Shown here in pieces: positions 18,688 to 27,633 of a DNA stretch of 64,000 nucleotides. This DNA comes from Ciceribacter lividus (GTDB lineage: Bacteria; Pseudomonadota; Alphaproteobacteria; Rhizobiales; Rhizobiaceae). The stretch spans positions 124,001-188,000 of the forward strand of contig NZ_QPIX01000008.1 of NCBI RefSeq assembly GCF_003337715.1, written 5' to 3'. Position 1 is the first letter of the stretch, and the number at the start of each line of letters is the position of its first letter. A model generated the notes under the pieces. That model was not told the DNA's origin. It saw nothing but the letters and a program-made list of their open reading frames with translations, and did not search any database. The position numbers and the translations under genes are program-made.

Positions 18688-19491
18688 TCATTCGAAAAAC
18701 AGGCTGACGGTTCCGTAGGGACCGAAGTCGCCGACGATCGTGTCTCCGTGGCGGGCCTCGACGGGACGGATGAACGAGCCGGCGAGCACGATCTGTCCCG
18801 CCTCGATGCCGTCGCCATACTGGGCCAGTCGGTTGGCGAGCCAGGCAACACCCCGTGCCGGCTGGTTCAGCACACCGGCCCCTAGACCGGTTTCCTCGAC
18901 TTCCGCATTCCGGCTGACAATCGCGCCCATCCAGCGCATGTCGATCTGGTCCGGGCGCATGGCACGCCCGCCGGTGACGATGCCGGCATTGGCGGCATTG
19001 TCGGAAATCGTGTCGAACACCGTCCGCGCCTTCTTCGTTTCCGGATCGACCCGCAGAATGCGGGTATCGAGAATTTCCAGCGCCGGCGTGACGTAATCAG
19101 TGGCGTTCAGCACGTCGAAGACGGTAACGCCCGGCCCCTTCAGCGGCGCCTTCATGACAAAGGCGATCTCGGCCTCGATGCGCGGCTGGATGAAGCGATC
19201 CTTCGGAACCGTGGCGCCATCCTCGAAAACCATGTCATCGAAGAGAACACCGGAGTCCGGGATGTTGATGTTGAGCGCATATTGCATGGCCTTGGAGGTC
19301 AGGCCAATCTTCCAGCCGATGACCTTGCGCCCTGCGGCGACCTTCCGCTTCACCCAGGACGCCTGGATGGCATAGGCGTCATCCATGTCGATGCCCGGAT
19401 GGGCAAGCGACAGCAGACCGGTCTGAACTCTCGTGCGCTCTGCCTCGTCGAGCCTGGCGGCGGCGGCTTCGATCTCTTCTTTCGTCAGCAT
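18688..19491 (-). CDS. hpaH: 2-oxo-hept-4-ene-1,7-dioate hydratase
   Basis: From the ATG at 19491 the protein is 267 residues, the usual length of HpaH. Motifs include GRKVIGWKIGLTSKAMQ, FIQPRIEAEIAFVM and a C-terminal ARHGDTIVGDFGPYG. These fit the hydratase/decarboxylase branch of the FAH superfamily. It adds water to 2-oxohept-4-ene-1,7-dioate. The start is directly after the stop of the upstream hpaG (TGACATG), so the two are translationally coupled. Confidence 0.92.
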   Translation of the reverse strand: MLTKEEIEAAAARLDEAERTRVQTGLLSLAHPGIDMDDAYAIQASWVKRKVAAGRKVIGWKIGLTSKAMQYALNINIPDSGVLFDDMVFEDGATVPKDRFIQPRIEAEIAFVMKAPLKGPGVTVFDVLNATDYVTPALEILDTRILRVDPETKKARTVFDTISDNAANAGIVTGGRAMRPDQIDMRWMGAIVSRNAEVEETGLGAGVLNQPARGVAWLANRLAQYGDGIEAGQIVLAGSFIRPVEARHGDTIVGDFGPYGTVSLFFE

Positions 19492-19492
19492 G

Positions 19493-20365
19493 TCAGGCCT
19501 CGTCAGCGATCGTATTTCGAAGAATCCCAAGTCCATCCGCCTCGACTTCGACGACATCGCCCGGCTTCAGCCAGATCGGCGGATCGAAGCGGGCACCGGC
19601 ACCGGTCGGCGTGCCGCAGACAATCACGTCGCCCGGAACGAGCGTGGTGAAGGTCGAGATGTAGTTGATGATCTTGCGGAAGGAGAAGATCATCCGGCTG
19701 GTGCGGTCGCTTTGGCGCACCTCGCCATTGACCCGGGTTTCGAGCTTGATGTCAGCGATCTGGCTCTCGTCCACGAACGGAACGAGCCAGGGGCCGATCG
19801 ATCCGGTCCGGTCGAAATTCTTGCCCTGGGTCACGTTGAACTTGGCGTGCCGTACCCAGTCGCGGATCGTACCCTCGTTGCAGAGCGTCAGCGCCGCGAT
19901 GTGATCGAGGGCATCCTTTTCCGCGATCCGTCGGCCACCCTTGCCGATGACGACGACGATCTCGCCCTCGTAGTCGAGTTGCGGGCTTTCCGGCGGACGG
20001 ATCAACGGCTGGTCGTGACCCGTGAAGGACCGGGGAAAGCGAATGAAGAGCGAGGGATTGGCGGGGGCCGCCTGCCCGTCCTTGTATTCCTCGTTGCGGT
20101 CAGGAAAATTGACGCCGACGCAGATCAGCTTCTCCGGCGCGGGGATCGGGATTTCGAACGAAACCTCCGTCAGCGCCATGTCCGCCTTGTCGCCCGCGTG
20201 CCGCTCTGCCAGCGTAGCGAGCGCGCCATCGGCAATAACCTCGCGCAGTGTCGGGTACTGCCCGGCATATCGCACGGAAAGATCGACGATGCCGCCCTCG
20301 ACGAGAAGACCGAAGCCCTGCCGGCCGGTGGACGTGCTGAAGCTCAGGAAACGGGGATAAGACAT
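19493..20365 (-). CDS. hpaG: FAH family 5-oxopent-3-ene-1,2,5-tricarboxylate decarboxylase / isomerase
   Basis: This 290-residue protein has a C-terminal fumarylacetoacetate hydrolase domain with PESPQLDYEGEIVVVIGKGGR and GDVIVCGTPTGAGARFDPP, including the acidic metal-binding residues. It starts at the ATG at 20365 after GAGGAG. E. coli HpaG is a tandem fusion of two FAH domains; here there is a single catalytic domain of ordinary length. Decarboxylation of 5-oxopent-3-ene-1,2,5-tricarboxylate is the most likely step, because hpaF is separately encoded upstream. Exact activity within the FAH family is inferred from context. Confidence 0.82.
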   Translation of the reverse strand: MSYPRFLSFSTSTGRQGFGLLVEGGIVDLSVRYAGQYPTLREVIADGALATLAERHAGDKADMALTEVSFEIPIPAPEKLICVGVNFPDRNEEYKDGQAAPANPSLFIRFPRSFTGHDQPLIRPPESPQLDYEGEIVVVIGKGGRRIAEKDALDHIAALTLCNEGTIRDWVRHAKFNVTQGKNFDRTGSIGPWLVPFVDESQIADIKLETRVNGEVRQSDRTSRMIFSFRKIINYISTFTTLVPGDVIVCGTPTGAGARFDPPIWLKPGDVVEVEADGLGILRNTIADEA

Positions 20366-20376
20366 GGACGTGCTCC

Positions 20377-21831
20377 TCACTCGACGCCGCCGAGGCAAAC
20401 ATACTTGATTTCGGTGAATTCCTCGATGCCGTAACGCGATCCCTCGCGTCCGAGGCCCGAGAGCTTGACACCGCCAAAGGGGGCCTCTGCCGTCGAGATC
20501 AGTCCCGTATTGACGCCGACCATCCCATACTCCAGGGCTTCGGCGACACGAAAGACGCGCGCGAGATCCTTGGCGTAGAAATAGGAGGCGAGCCCGAATT
20601 CGGTGTCGTTGGCCTGCGCGATCACATCCGCCTCATCGGCAAAACGGAAGAGCGGCGCGACCGGGCCAAAGGTTTCCTCGCGGGCGACGGCCATGGCCTT
20701 GGTGACATCGGCAACTACCGTCGCCTCGAAAAAGGTGCCGCCGAGGCTATGGCGCTTGCCGCCCTGGATGACGCGGCCACCCTTGGCCACCGCGTCCTGG
20801 ACATGTTCTTCGACCTTTTGGAGTGCGTTTTCGTCGATCAACGGGCCAAGAATGACGCCTTCGTCGAAGCCGTTACCAGTCTTGAGCTTGCCGACGGCCG
20901 TTGCCAGCTTCTCCGCGAAGGCCTCGTAGACGCCATCCTGTACATAGATGCGGTTGGCGCACACACAGGTCTGGCCGTTGTTGCGGAATTTCGCGATCAG
21001 CGCGCCCTCGACCGCCGCATCGAGATCCGCGTCGTCGAAGACGATGAAGGGCGCGTTGCCGCCGAGTTCCAGCCCCAGTTTCTTGATGGTCGGTGCAGAC
21101 TGCCTGTAGAGTTCCGCTCCCACTTCGGTGGAGCCGGTAAAGGTCAGCTTACGCACGACCGGGCTCGAGGTCAGTTCCGCACCGATCACGCGGGCCGAAC
21201 CGGTCAGTACGCTGAACAGGCCCTTCGGCACCCCGGCGCGCTCGGCGAGGATGGCGAGTGCGATGGCCGAGAATGGTGTCTGCGAGGCCGGTTTCAGAAC
21301 CATGGCGCAACCGGCGGCGAAGGCCGGACCCGCCTTGCGGGTAATCATCGCGTTCGGGAAATTCCACGGCGTGATCGCAGCGACCACGCCGACCGGCTGC
21401 TTCATGATCAGGATGCGCTTGTCCCTCTGATGGCCTGGGACGATGTCCCCGTAAAGCCGTCTCGCCTCTTCCGCGAACCATTCGATGAAGGAGGCGCCAT
21501 AGGCGATTTCCCCCTTGGCCTCGGCGAGCGGTTTGCCCTGCTCGAGGGTCAGGATTCGTCCGAGATCGTCCTGACTGGCCATGACCAGCTCGTACCAGCG
21601 GCGCAGGATGACGCTTCGTTCCTTGGCAGTCCAGCCGGCCCATTCGACCTGCACCACTCTGGCGGCCTCGATCGCGGCACGGGTTTCTGCCGCTCCGAGG
21701 TTAGGCACGCGCCCGATGATCTCACCGGTTGCGGGATTGTCCACCGCGATGGAATTGGCCGGATCGGCCTCGATCCAGTCACCCCCGACGAGGGCGGCCT
21801 GGCGGAAGAGTGTCGGGTCCTTGAGCTGCAT
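20377..21831 (-). CDS. gabD: succinate-semialdehyde dehydrogenase
   Basis: The 484-residue protein is a GabD-type ALDH: PWNFPNAMITRKAGPA near residue 156, general base Glu about 255 (GLELGGNAPFIVF), catalytic Cys about 289 (NNGQTCVCANR), and the C-terminal SGLGREGSRYGIEEF motif. It would oxidise the succinic semialdehyde released by HpaI to succinate, so the pathway ends in two central metabolites. It is 11 bases from hpaG. I prefer the ATG at 21831 over a longer frame because GabD proteins begin at this point. Confidence 0.9.
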   Translation of the reverse strand: MQLKDPTLFRQAALVGGDWIEADPANSIAVDNPATGEIIGRVPNLGAAETRAAIEAARVVQVEWAGWTAKERSVILRRWYELVMASQDDLGRILTLEQGKPLAEAKGEIAYGASFIEWFAEEARRLYGDIVPGHQRDKRILIMKQPVGVVAAITPWNFPNAMITRKAGPAFAAGCAMVLKPASQTPFSAIALAILAERAGVPKGLFSVLTGSARVIGAELTSSPVVRKLTFTGSTEVGAELYRQSAPTIKKLGLELGGNAPFIVFDDADLDAAVEGALIAKFRNNGQTCVCANRIYVQDGVYEAFAEKLATAVGKLKTGNGFDEGVILGPLIDENALQKVEEHVQDAVAKGGRVIQGGKRHSLGGTFFEATVVADVTKAMAVAREETFGPVAPLFRFADEADVIAQANDTEFGLASYFYAKDLARVFRVAEALEYGMVGVNTGLISTAEAPFGGVKLSGLGREGSRYGIEEFTEIKYVCLGGVE

Positions 21832-21897
21832 GAACTGGCCTTGCTGAGAGGATCGATCGGGCAGCACGTGTGCCGTGCTGCCCTCCAAGGGATGAGG

Positions 21898-22878
21898 TCA
21901 GGGCGCGATGATCGGCTGCGCCTTCAGGTCGGACTCACGGACAGCAGCTCCTGCAAACAGGCTCCCGTGCTCGAACCACGAACGCGGCGCCGGCGCCCCC
22001 CACAGCGTCTGGCGCTGCGGATCCTTCAGATCCCACTTGATCGGCTCCAGATCGGGATCGACGGTCTGGTAATCCGAGCAATAGATCTCGATGCGATGGC
22101 CGTCCGGATCGAGGATGTAGAGGAAGAAGGCGTTCGAGATGCCGTGACGACCCGGACCGCGCTCGATATTGGCGACCCAGCCGGTGGTCGACATCAGGTC
22201 GAGCAGGTCGATGATGTTGAGCGGCGTCGGCACCCAGAAGGCCGTGTGATGCAGACGCGGACCCCTGCCATTGGTGAAGGCGATGTCGTGCACACCGCCC
22301 TTGCGGTGGGTCCAGGCGGCCCAGAGACGGCCCGTCTCTTCATCAGCGGTGTATTCGGTGACCCGGAAACCGATCTCGTTGTAGAAGGCGACGCTTTCAT
22401 CGACATTCGGCGAGAAGCAGTTGAAGTGGTCGATGCGCAGCGGCTTGACGCCGCGATAGAGCGCGTATTTCTGATGAATCGGCGGCAGGCGGTCCATCTT
22501 CGCGTAGAATTCCAGCGGCGTGCCGTGCGGGTCGCGGGTGCGGAAGGTCCGCGCCTGGTAGGGCCGCTCGACCCATTCGACACCGAGCCCCTTACCGTCG
22601 AAGAAGCGCGCCGCCTTTTCCAGTTCGGCTTCGTCATAGACCTTGAAGCCGAGATCCCGCGCTTCGGCCTTGTCGGACTTGCGCAAAACGATGCAGTGGT
22701 GGCCACGCTCCTCCATCGCACGCAGATAGATCGCATCCGACGTCTCGTCGGTCACCTGCAGGCCGAGCGTGTCAACGTAGAAGGCGCGCGAACGGGCGAG
22801 ATCGGTCACGCCGAATTCCACGTGGCTAAGGCGTACGATGTTGAAGGGCGGGTAGAGATTGGGTTCCGGTAGTGCCAT
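21898..22878 (-). CDS. hpaD: homoprotocatechuate 2,3-dioxygenase, type I (VOC fold) extradiol enzyme
   Basis: This 326-residue protein has two vicinal-oxygen-chelate modules. The predicted iron or manganese ligands are His151 (RIDHFN), His210 or His211 (RLHHTAFW) and Glu264 (RIEIYCSDY). Their spacing agrees with the Brevibacterium/Arthrobacter homoprotocatechuate dioxygenases. It opens the ring of 3,4-dihydroxyphenylacetate next to the hydroxyls. It is not homologous to the E. coli LigB-type HpaD, which is also encoded in this window at 37915-38778. Confidence 0.92.
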   Translation of the reverse strand: MALPEPNLYPPFNIVRLSHVEFGVTDLARSRAFYVDTLGLQVTDETSDAIYLRAMEERGHHCIVLRKSDKAEARDLGFKVYDEAELEKAARFFDGKGLGVEWVERPYQARTFRTRDPHGTPLEFYAKMDRLPPIHQKYALYRGVKPLRIDHFNCFSPNVDESVAFYNEIGFRVTEYTADEETGRLWAAWTHRKGGVHDIAFTNGRGPRLHHTAFWVPTPLNIIDLLDLMSTTGWVANIERGPGRHGISNAFFLYILDPDGHRIEIYCSDYQTVDPDLEPIKWDLKDPQRQTLWGAPAPRSWFEHGSLFAGAAVRESDLKAQPIIAP

Positions 22879-22935
22879 GATGTCCTCCTCCGGCCTGCGG
22901 TTGGCGCCGCAGGCGTCGATCGTGTCGTGTGAAAT

Positions 22936-24450
22936 TCAGCCGCCGAGCTTCTGAATGGCGTGCGGCTTGGTGGCGAATGCGATGTTCTTGGTTTCCATGT
23001 AGAAATCGAAGGACCAGTCACCGCCGTCGCGGCCGATTCCGGAATTCTTCACGCCGCCGAACGGCGTCGGCAGGTGCCGGACGTTTTCCGAATTCACCCA
23101 GATCATCCCGGCCTCGAGATGGTCGGTGAAGCGGAAGGCCCGGGTGACGTCCGATGTCCAGAGATAACCGGTCAGGCCGTACTGGACGTCGTTGGCGAGC
23201 GACAGGGCCTCGTCCTCGTCGCGGAACGGGATCGCCGTCAGCACCGGGCCGAAGATTTCCTCCTGCGCGATGCGCATCTGGTTGTTCGCTCCGGTAAACA
23301 ACGTCGGGCTGACATAACAGCCGCCGCCGGGGCCTTCGAACTTCTCGCCGCCGGCAGCGACTTGCGCCCCTTCCGACTTGCCGATCTCGATGTATTCCAG
23401 CACCTTCTTCTCGTGCACCGGATGGATCAGCGGCCCGATGACCGTCTGCGGGTCGAGCGGATGGCCGACCTTGATGCGCTTGGCCTTCTCCGCGACCATG
23501 GCCGTGAACTGGTCGTAGATCTTCTCCTCGACCAGCAGTCGCGACGAGGATGTGCAGCGTTCGCCGTTCAGCGAATAGATCATGAAGACGGCCGCATCGG
23601 CGGCGCGTTCCAGGTCGGCGTCGGCAAAGACCACAACCGGGTTCTTGCCGCCGAGTTCGAAATGCACCCGTTTCAGCGTATCGGCACCCTGCTTCATGAT
23701 CATCGAACCGGTTCGGCTCTCGCCGACGAAACCGATTGCCTTGATCAGCGGATGCTCCGTCAGCGCCTTGCCGGCATCCTCGCCGAAGCCGTTGACCAGG
23801 TTCCAGACACCCTTGGGCAGACCGGCCTCTTCGGCGATTTCCACCAGAAGTCGCGCCGTCAACGGGGAAAATTCAGCGGGCTTGTGGACGATCGTGCAGC
23901 CAGCTGCCAGCGCCGGCGCGATTTTCCAGGTCGACAGCATGAACGGGGTGTTCCAGGGGGTGATGACACCCACCGGGCCGATCGGCACGCGGGTGGTCAG
24001 GTTCACCTGCCCCGGCGCCCGCAACGACTTGCCGTCCCGCGCTTCCGGCGCCCGGTCCGCGAAGAAGCGGAAGTTCTCCGCACCACGCAGCGCCGCTTTG
24101 CCCATGAATTTCAGCGATTGTCCGGTGTCCATGCATTCGACGAAGGCGATCTCTTCCGCCCGCGCCTCGATTGCATCGGCGATCTTGTGCATCAGCTTCC
24201 TGCGGGCATCGCCCGGCATCGCGGCCCATTCGGCGAAGGCTGCCTTCGCCGCCTTTGCCGCGAGATCCACATCCGCAGCTTTGCCGCGCGCGACCTTGGC
24301 CAGGACACCGAGATCGACCGGCGAGATGGTCTCGAAGGTCGAGCCGTCGAGAGCGTCGAGATCCTCTCCGCCGATGCGGTTTTTCACGCCGCCCTCGAAC
24401 TTTTTCAGATAGGCCTTGGCCTTGCTCAGATTGTCTTCAAACGATGCCAT
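22936..24450 (-). CDS. hpaE: 5-carboxymethyl-2-hydroxymuconate semialdehyde dehydrogenase
   Basis: This 504-residue ALDH carries the features that set HpaE apart from other ALDHs: PWNTPFMLSTWKIAPALAAG, general base Glu about 265 (HFELGGKNPVVVF) and catalytic Cys about 299 in LNGERCTSSSR. It oxidises the ring-cleavage product of HpaD. It lies between hpaD and hpaF with short gaps (57 and 60 bases), as part of one operon. Confidence 0.93.
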   Translation of the reverse strand: MASFEDNLSKAKAYLKKFEGGVKNRIGGEDLDALDGSTFETISPVDLGVLAKVARGKAADVDLAAKAAKAAFAEWAAMPGDARRKLMHKIADAIEARAEEIAFVECMDTGQSLKFMGKAALRGAENFRFFADRAPEARDGKSLRAPGQVNLTTRVPIGPVGVITPWNTPFMLSTWKIAPALAAGCTIVHKPAEFSPLTARLLVEIAEEAGLPKGVWNLVNGFGEDAGKALTEHPLIKAIGFVGESRTGSMIMKQGADTLKRVHFELGGKNPVVVFADADLERAADAAVFMIYSLNGERCTSSSRLLVEEKIYDQFTAMVAEKAKRIKVGHPLDPQTVIGPLIHPVHEKKVLEYIEIGKSEGAQVAAGGEKFEGPGGGCYVSPTLFTGANNQMRIAQEEIFGPVLTAIPFRDEDEALSLANDVQYGLTGYLWTSDVTRAFRFTDHLEAGMIWVNSENVRHLPTPFGGVKNSGIGRDGGDWSFDFYMETKNIAFATKPHAIQKLGG

Positions 24451-24510
24451 GCATCCGTCTCCCTGAACTTGCTGTGCGTCGAGCCGACGCCTTATGTCTT
24501 TTGTCAGTTA

Positions 24511-24903
24511 TCAAATGGTCTTCTGTCGAAGCCGCGGATGAATGGCGTTCTTCTTCCAGCTCAAATCCGCGTCAATCTCGCGAATTTCGAGCGACAGCAT
24601 GAAATGCGGCGTCTCGAACCGCTCCGACAGAAATGCGCTGACAGCGGCGAAGATGGCCTCGCCTGCACGCTTGCGATCCGCTTCGCTGCGCCCCTTGCCG
24701 ATGCGCAACGACATGTCGATGAAGCTGTTTTCCTCGAGCAGATCGGCCACCGCATAGATGTCGGTGCGAAAGCCGCGCACGCGGATCGCCCCGAGCTCGA
24801 AAAGGCCCGTTTCCATCATCGTCTGATGGATGAGCTTCGCCAAAGCCTTCAAGTCGACCAAACCCTCGAGATTGGCCGAGTAGTCGAATGTGAAATGCGG
24901 CAA
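24511..24903 (-). CDS. hpaF: 5-carboxymethyl-2-hydroxymuconate delta-isomerase
   Basis: This 130-residue protein of the tautomerase superfamily begins Met-Pro-His-Phe, giving the N-terminal catalytic proline after Met removal. The family features MPHFTFDYSANLE, VRGFRTDIYAVAD and FMLSLEIREID are present. The length matches HpaF/CHMI (about 126-130 residues). It is the first gene of the hpaF-E-D-gabD-G-H-I operon and is divergent from hpaR. Confidence 0.92.
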   Translation of the reverse strand: MPHFTFDYSANLEGLVDLKALAKLIHQTMMETGLFELGAIRVRGFRTDIYAVADLLEENSFIDMSLRIGKGRSEADRKRAGEAIFAAVSAFLSERFETPHFMLSLEIREIDADLSWKKNAIHPRLRQKTI

Positions 24904-25019
24904 TGGCTCCTCCGTTGTTTCTATTTAACAGGTTAAATGTTCTGGCGGGTCTGTCAAGGAGGGAACGGCGACAGCAAGGAATGTTTGCAAATGGCCTCGA
25001 ACTTCCTCATAGAGGACGC
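24904..25019. promoter_or_regulatory. hpaF-hpaR divergent intergenic region with HpaR operator candidate
   Basis: At 24923-24938 there is a perfect inverted repeat, ATTTAAC-AG-GTTAAAT (7-base arms, 2-base spacer). It begins 20 bases before the hpaF start codon and about 82 bases before hpaR. MarR-family repressors bind such short AT-rich palindromes, and HpaR is known to repress the meta-cleavage operon and itself. The position would block hpaF transcription. Confidence 0.6.
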
Positions 25020-25499
25020 ATGACCATTGCCGAGAATAAGAGACCCGACCTGGAGCAGGACGCGCTGCTGCCGCGCAATGTGAAACGTTCGCTGCCGATT
25101 GCATTGCTTCGTGCGCGCGAAGCGGTAATGACGCATTTTCGACCAATGCTGGCGGCGCATGACCTCACGGAACAACAGTGGCGCGTGATCCGCTTTCTCG
25201 CAGAAAACGGTGTAGTAGATGCCACCAAAGTGGCCGAACGCACTTTCATCCTTGGCCCTTCATTGACGCGGATGATCAAGACGCTCGAAAGTCACGGCCT
25301 GATTAAAAAGGCCCGCGACGAGGCCGATGGTCGACGCGTGCTGTTGCAGATCACTCCGGCGGGCCTCCGCGTTATTGAGGAAGTCACGCCCGAAAGTCGC
25401 CTCATCTATGCGGATCTCGAACGCAAGTTCGGCGAAGAGAAGATGGACCTCCTGCTCCATCTTCTGAGTGAGCTCGCCGATACGACGAATCCTGAGTAA
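25020..25499 (+). CDS. hpaR: MarR family repressor of homoprotocatechuate degradation
   Basis: This 159-residue protein starts at the ATG at 25020 after AGAGGACG. It has a winged helix-turn-helix at residues 35-110: LTEQQWRVIRFLAENG, then ATKVAERTFILGPSLTRMIKTLE for the recognition helix, and a wing ARDEADGRRVLLQITPAG. The N-terminal LPRNVKRSLPIALLRAREAVM is characteristic of HpaR. It probably releases DNA on binding 4-hydroxyphenylacetate or homoprotocatechuate. It is divergent from hpaF. Confidence 0.9.
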   Translation: MTIAENKRPDLEQDALLPRNVKRSLPIALLRAREAVMTHFRPMLAAHDLTEQQWRVIRFLAENGVVDATKVAERTFILGPSLTRMIKTLESHGLIKKARDEADGRRVLLQITPAGLRVIEEVTPESRLIYADLERKFGEEKMDLLLHLLSELADTTNPE

Positions 25500-25628
25500 G
25501 AGCCGATCTCACCCCAGCGCTCCGATTGAGCCCGATTCTGCGCGAGCATCCACCGACCGACACTTGCGGGTCTATGCTCCGCCTCGGACAGGCATCCGTT
25601 TTCCAACCGGCAATCATCAGGACACAAG

Positions 25629-26981
25629 TCAGAGCGCTGCGAGACCCGCATCCAAAGCCGACAGGATCTTTGCGACATCGGTCGCTGTGATGATCAGCGG
25701 CGGCGACAGAATGATGTTGTTGCCGGAAACGCGCACCATGACGCCGGCCTCGTAGGTCACCCGGTGCACCTTTCCGATGCTCTTCTTGTCGATCGGCGCC
25801 TTGGAGCCGCGATCCGACACCAGTTCGAGAGCGCACATCAGGCCCTCACCGCCACGCACGTCGCCGATGGCGCCGTGTTTTGTCATGAGAGCCTGCAGGC
25901 CGGCAAAGAGCTCGTCCCCGCGCGAGGCGGCATTTGTCGCGACCTGCAGCCGTTCCGTTTCCTTCAGGCAGGCAATGGCCGCCGCCGCACCGACCGGGTG
26001 GCCAGAATAGGTGTAACCCGATCCGATGGCACCCTTGCCGGACGTATCCTTCTCGAACACCTCGGCCACTGCATCCGACACCATGACCGCCCCGAAGGGA
26101 AAGTAGCCGTTGGTGATGGCCTTGGCCGAGCAGAGGAGGTCCGGCTGGACACCCCAATGGCGAGATCCGGTCCAGCTTCCGGTGCGCCCGAAAGCCGTGA
26201 TCACCTCGTCCGCGATCAGCAGGATGCCGTATTTCGAGCAGATCGCCCGCAGGCCCGGCATGAAGCTCTTGTGCGGCGGGATGACACCTCCGGCACCCAA
26301 TACCGGCTCCATGATGAAGGCGGCGATGGTCGAAGGATCCTGGAATTTGATCTCGTCCTCGACCGCTGCGAGGCAAAGCTGCGCAAGCCGCTCGGGATCT
26401 GATTCATTGAACGGGTTTCGATAGGTATACGGCGCCGGCGTGTGGAAACAGCCGGGCATCAGCGGCTCGTACTGCGTCCGGAAATTCGAGTTCCCGTTCA
26501 CCGATGCACCGAGAGTATGGGTGCCGTGGTAGCCCTTCTTCAGGCTGAGGAACTTGACGCGCCCGGCCTCGCCACGGATCTTGTGATACTGACGCGCAAG
26601 CCGCAGCGCGATCTCGACGCTGTCCGATCCGCCCGACGTGAAGAACGCCCGCGACAGACCGTCCGGCGCGAAGAATTCCGCCAGCATCTCGGAAAGCTCG
26701 ATGACATTGTCATTCGTCGTGCCGCGAAAGATCGAGTAGTATGGAAGCCGATCGAGCTGCGCGGCGATCGCCTTTTTCACCGGCTCGCAGGAATAGCCGA
26801 GATTGACGTTCCATAGCCCGCCAACGGCATCGAGCAATCGGTGGCCGTCGACATCGACGATTTCGACGCCCTCCCCCTCGACGATGATATCGGGCGGGCT
26901 GGCGAGGCTCTCGGCCGGGTGCGCCATCGGATGCCACAGGCGCTTGGCGTTGTTTTCCTTGAGGTAATTGGAGGTCTTCAT
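25629..26981 (-). CDS. class III PLP-dependent aminotransferase (omega-amino acid or amine : pyruvate type)
   Basis: The protein is 450 residues from the ATG at 26981. The PLP lysine is about residue 287 (CSAKAITNGYFPFG), with Asp258 (LIADEVITAFGRTG) contacting the pyridine nitrogen; the phosphate-binding SGGSDSVEIALRLAR lies near 116. It resembles beta-alanine or polyamine:pyruvate aminotransferases. The HAD gene and an ALDH precede it in the same operon, so transamination of an amine followed by aldehyde oxidation is likely. The substrate is unknown. Confidence 0.85.
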   Translation of the reverse strand: MKTSNYLKENNAKRLWHPMAHPAESLASPPDIIVEGEGVEIVDVDGHRLLDAVGGLWNVNLGYSCEPVKKAIAAQLDRLPYYSIFRGTTNDNVIELSEMLAEFFAPDGLSRAFFTSGGSDSVEIALRLARQYHKIRGEAGRVKFLSLKKGYHGTHTLGASVNGNSNFRTQYEPLMPGCFHTPAPYTYRNPFNESDPERLAQLCLAAVEDEIKFQDPSTIAAFIMEPVLGAGGVIPPHKSFMPGLRAICSKYGILLIADEVITAFGRTGSWTGSRHWGVQPDLLCSAKAITNGYFPFGAVMVSDAVAEVFEKDTSGKGAIGSGYTYSGHPVGAAAAIACLKETERLQVATNAASRGDELFAGLQALMTKHGAIGDVRGGEGLMCALELVSDRGSKAPIDKKSIGKVHRVTYEAGVMVRVSGNNIILSPPLIITATDVAKILSALDAGLAAL

Positions 26982-26985
26982 TCGC

Positions 26986-27633
26986 TTAGTTTCCCTGTGC
27001 GAGCATGTCGAGCGCAAGCGCATAGCTCTCGCCCGGACGCGTGACATCGAAATGGACATACGGCATGCCGACCGCGACGGCGCCGTTTAAGTTCTTGGCC
27101 TGGTCATCGACGAAGACACAGTCTTTCGCCTCGATCGCCAATCCGTCGGTCACGAACCGGAAGGCTCGGGGATCGGGTTTCAGTATCCCTGTATAGGTCG
27201 CGTCCACGATCAGATCGAAATCCGCTAGAAAGGGCAGTCTGGAGCGGAAATCCTTGCCATAGAAGAGATCAAGCTCGTTCGACAGGATCGCGAGCTTGCA
27301 GCCGGACGCCTTGGCCCGTGTGATCGCGTCGAGCGCTTCCGGACGGATGACAGCTTCCGGCTCGGCCCCGCGCAGGCGGCCGACGAACTCCGGAAATTCC
27401 GTCCACGCTTCGCCGATGAGGGCGCCGGTCTCGCGCATTCTCAAGGCCCAGTAGTCGCGCTCCGTCATCTCCCCGGCTTGCATCGCACGCCAGGCATCGT
27501 CGCCATCTGGGTCGAAGGGACCCCTCCACGTCAGCGTTCCCGAAGGCAGCCCGAGCGCGGCTTCCGACAGTGAATGCGTCTCAAACAGTGTCTTGGAAAT
27601 CACTCCGCCGAAATCGAGAACCAGTGCGCGCAT
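26986..27633 (-). CDS. HAD family hydrolase
   Basis: The 215-residue protein has HAD motifs I (VLDFGGVI, residues 5-12), II (AILSNE), III (KPDPRAF) and IV (VFVDDQAKN), with an alpha-helical cap between I and II. It resembles the YihX/epoxide-hydrolase-N-terminal-like branch, usually small-molecule phosphatases. Its ATG at 27633 shares a base with the TGA of the upstream ALDH (TGATG), indicating coupling. Its substrate cannot be named. Confidence 0.8.
   Translation of the reverse strand: MRALVLDFGGVISKTLFETHSLSEAALGLPSGTLTWRGPFDPDGDDAWRAMQAGEMTERDYWALRMRETGALIGEAWTEFPEFVGRLRGAEPEAVIRPEALDAITRAKASGCKLAILSNELDLFYGKDFRSRLPFLADFDLIVDATYTGILKPDPRAFRFVTDGLAIEAKDCVFVDDQAKNLNGAVAVGMPYVHFDVTRPGESYALALDMLAQGN

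Noticed and set aside
20749..22872. 707-codon plus-strand open frame across gabD and hpaD
   Set aside because: It is antisense to two genes with clear catalytic motifs and arises from high-GC third positions; its translation resembles no family.
22960..24936. 658-codon plus-strand open frame across hpaE and hpaF
   Set aside because: It is antisense to hpaE and hpaF, whose active-site residues are intact.
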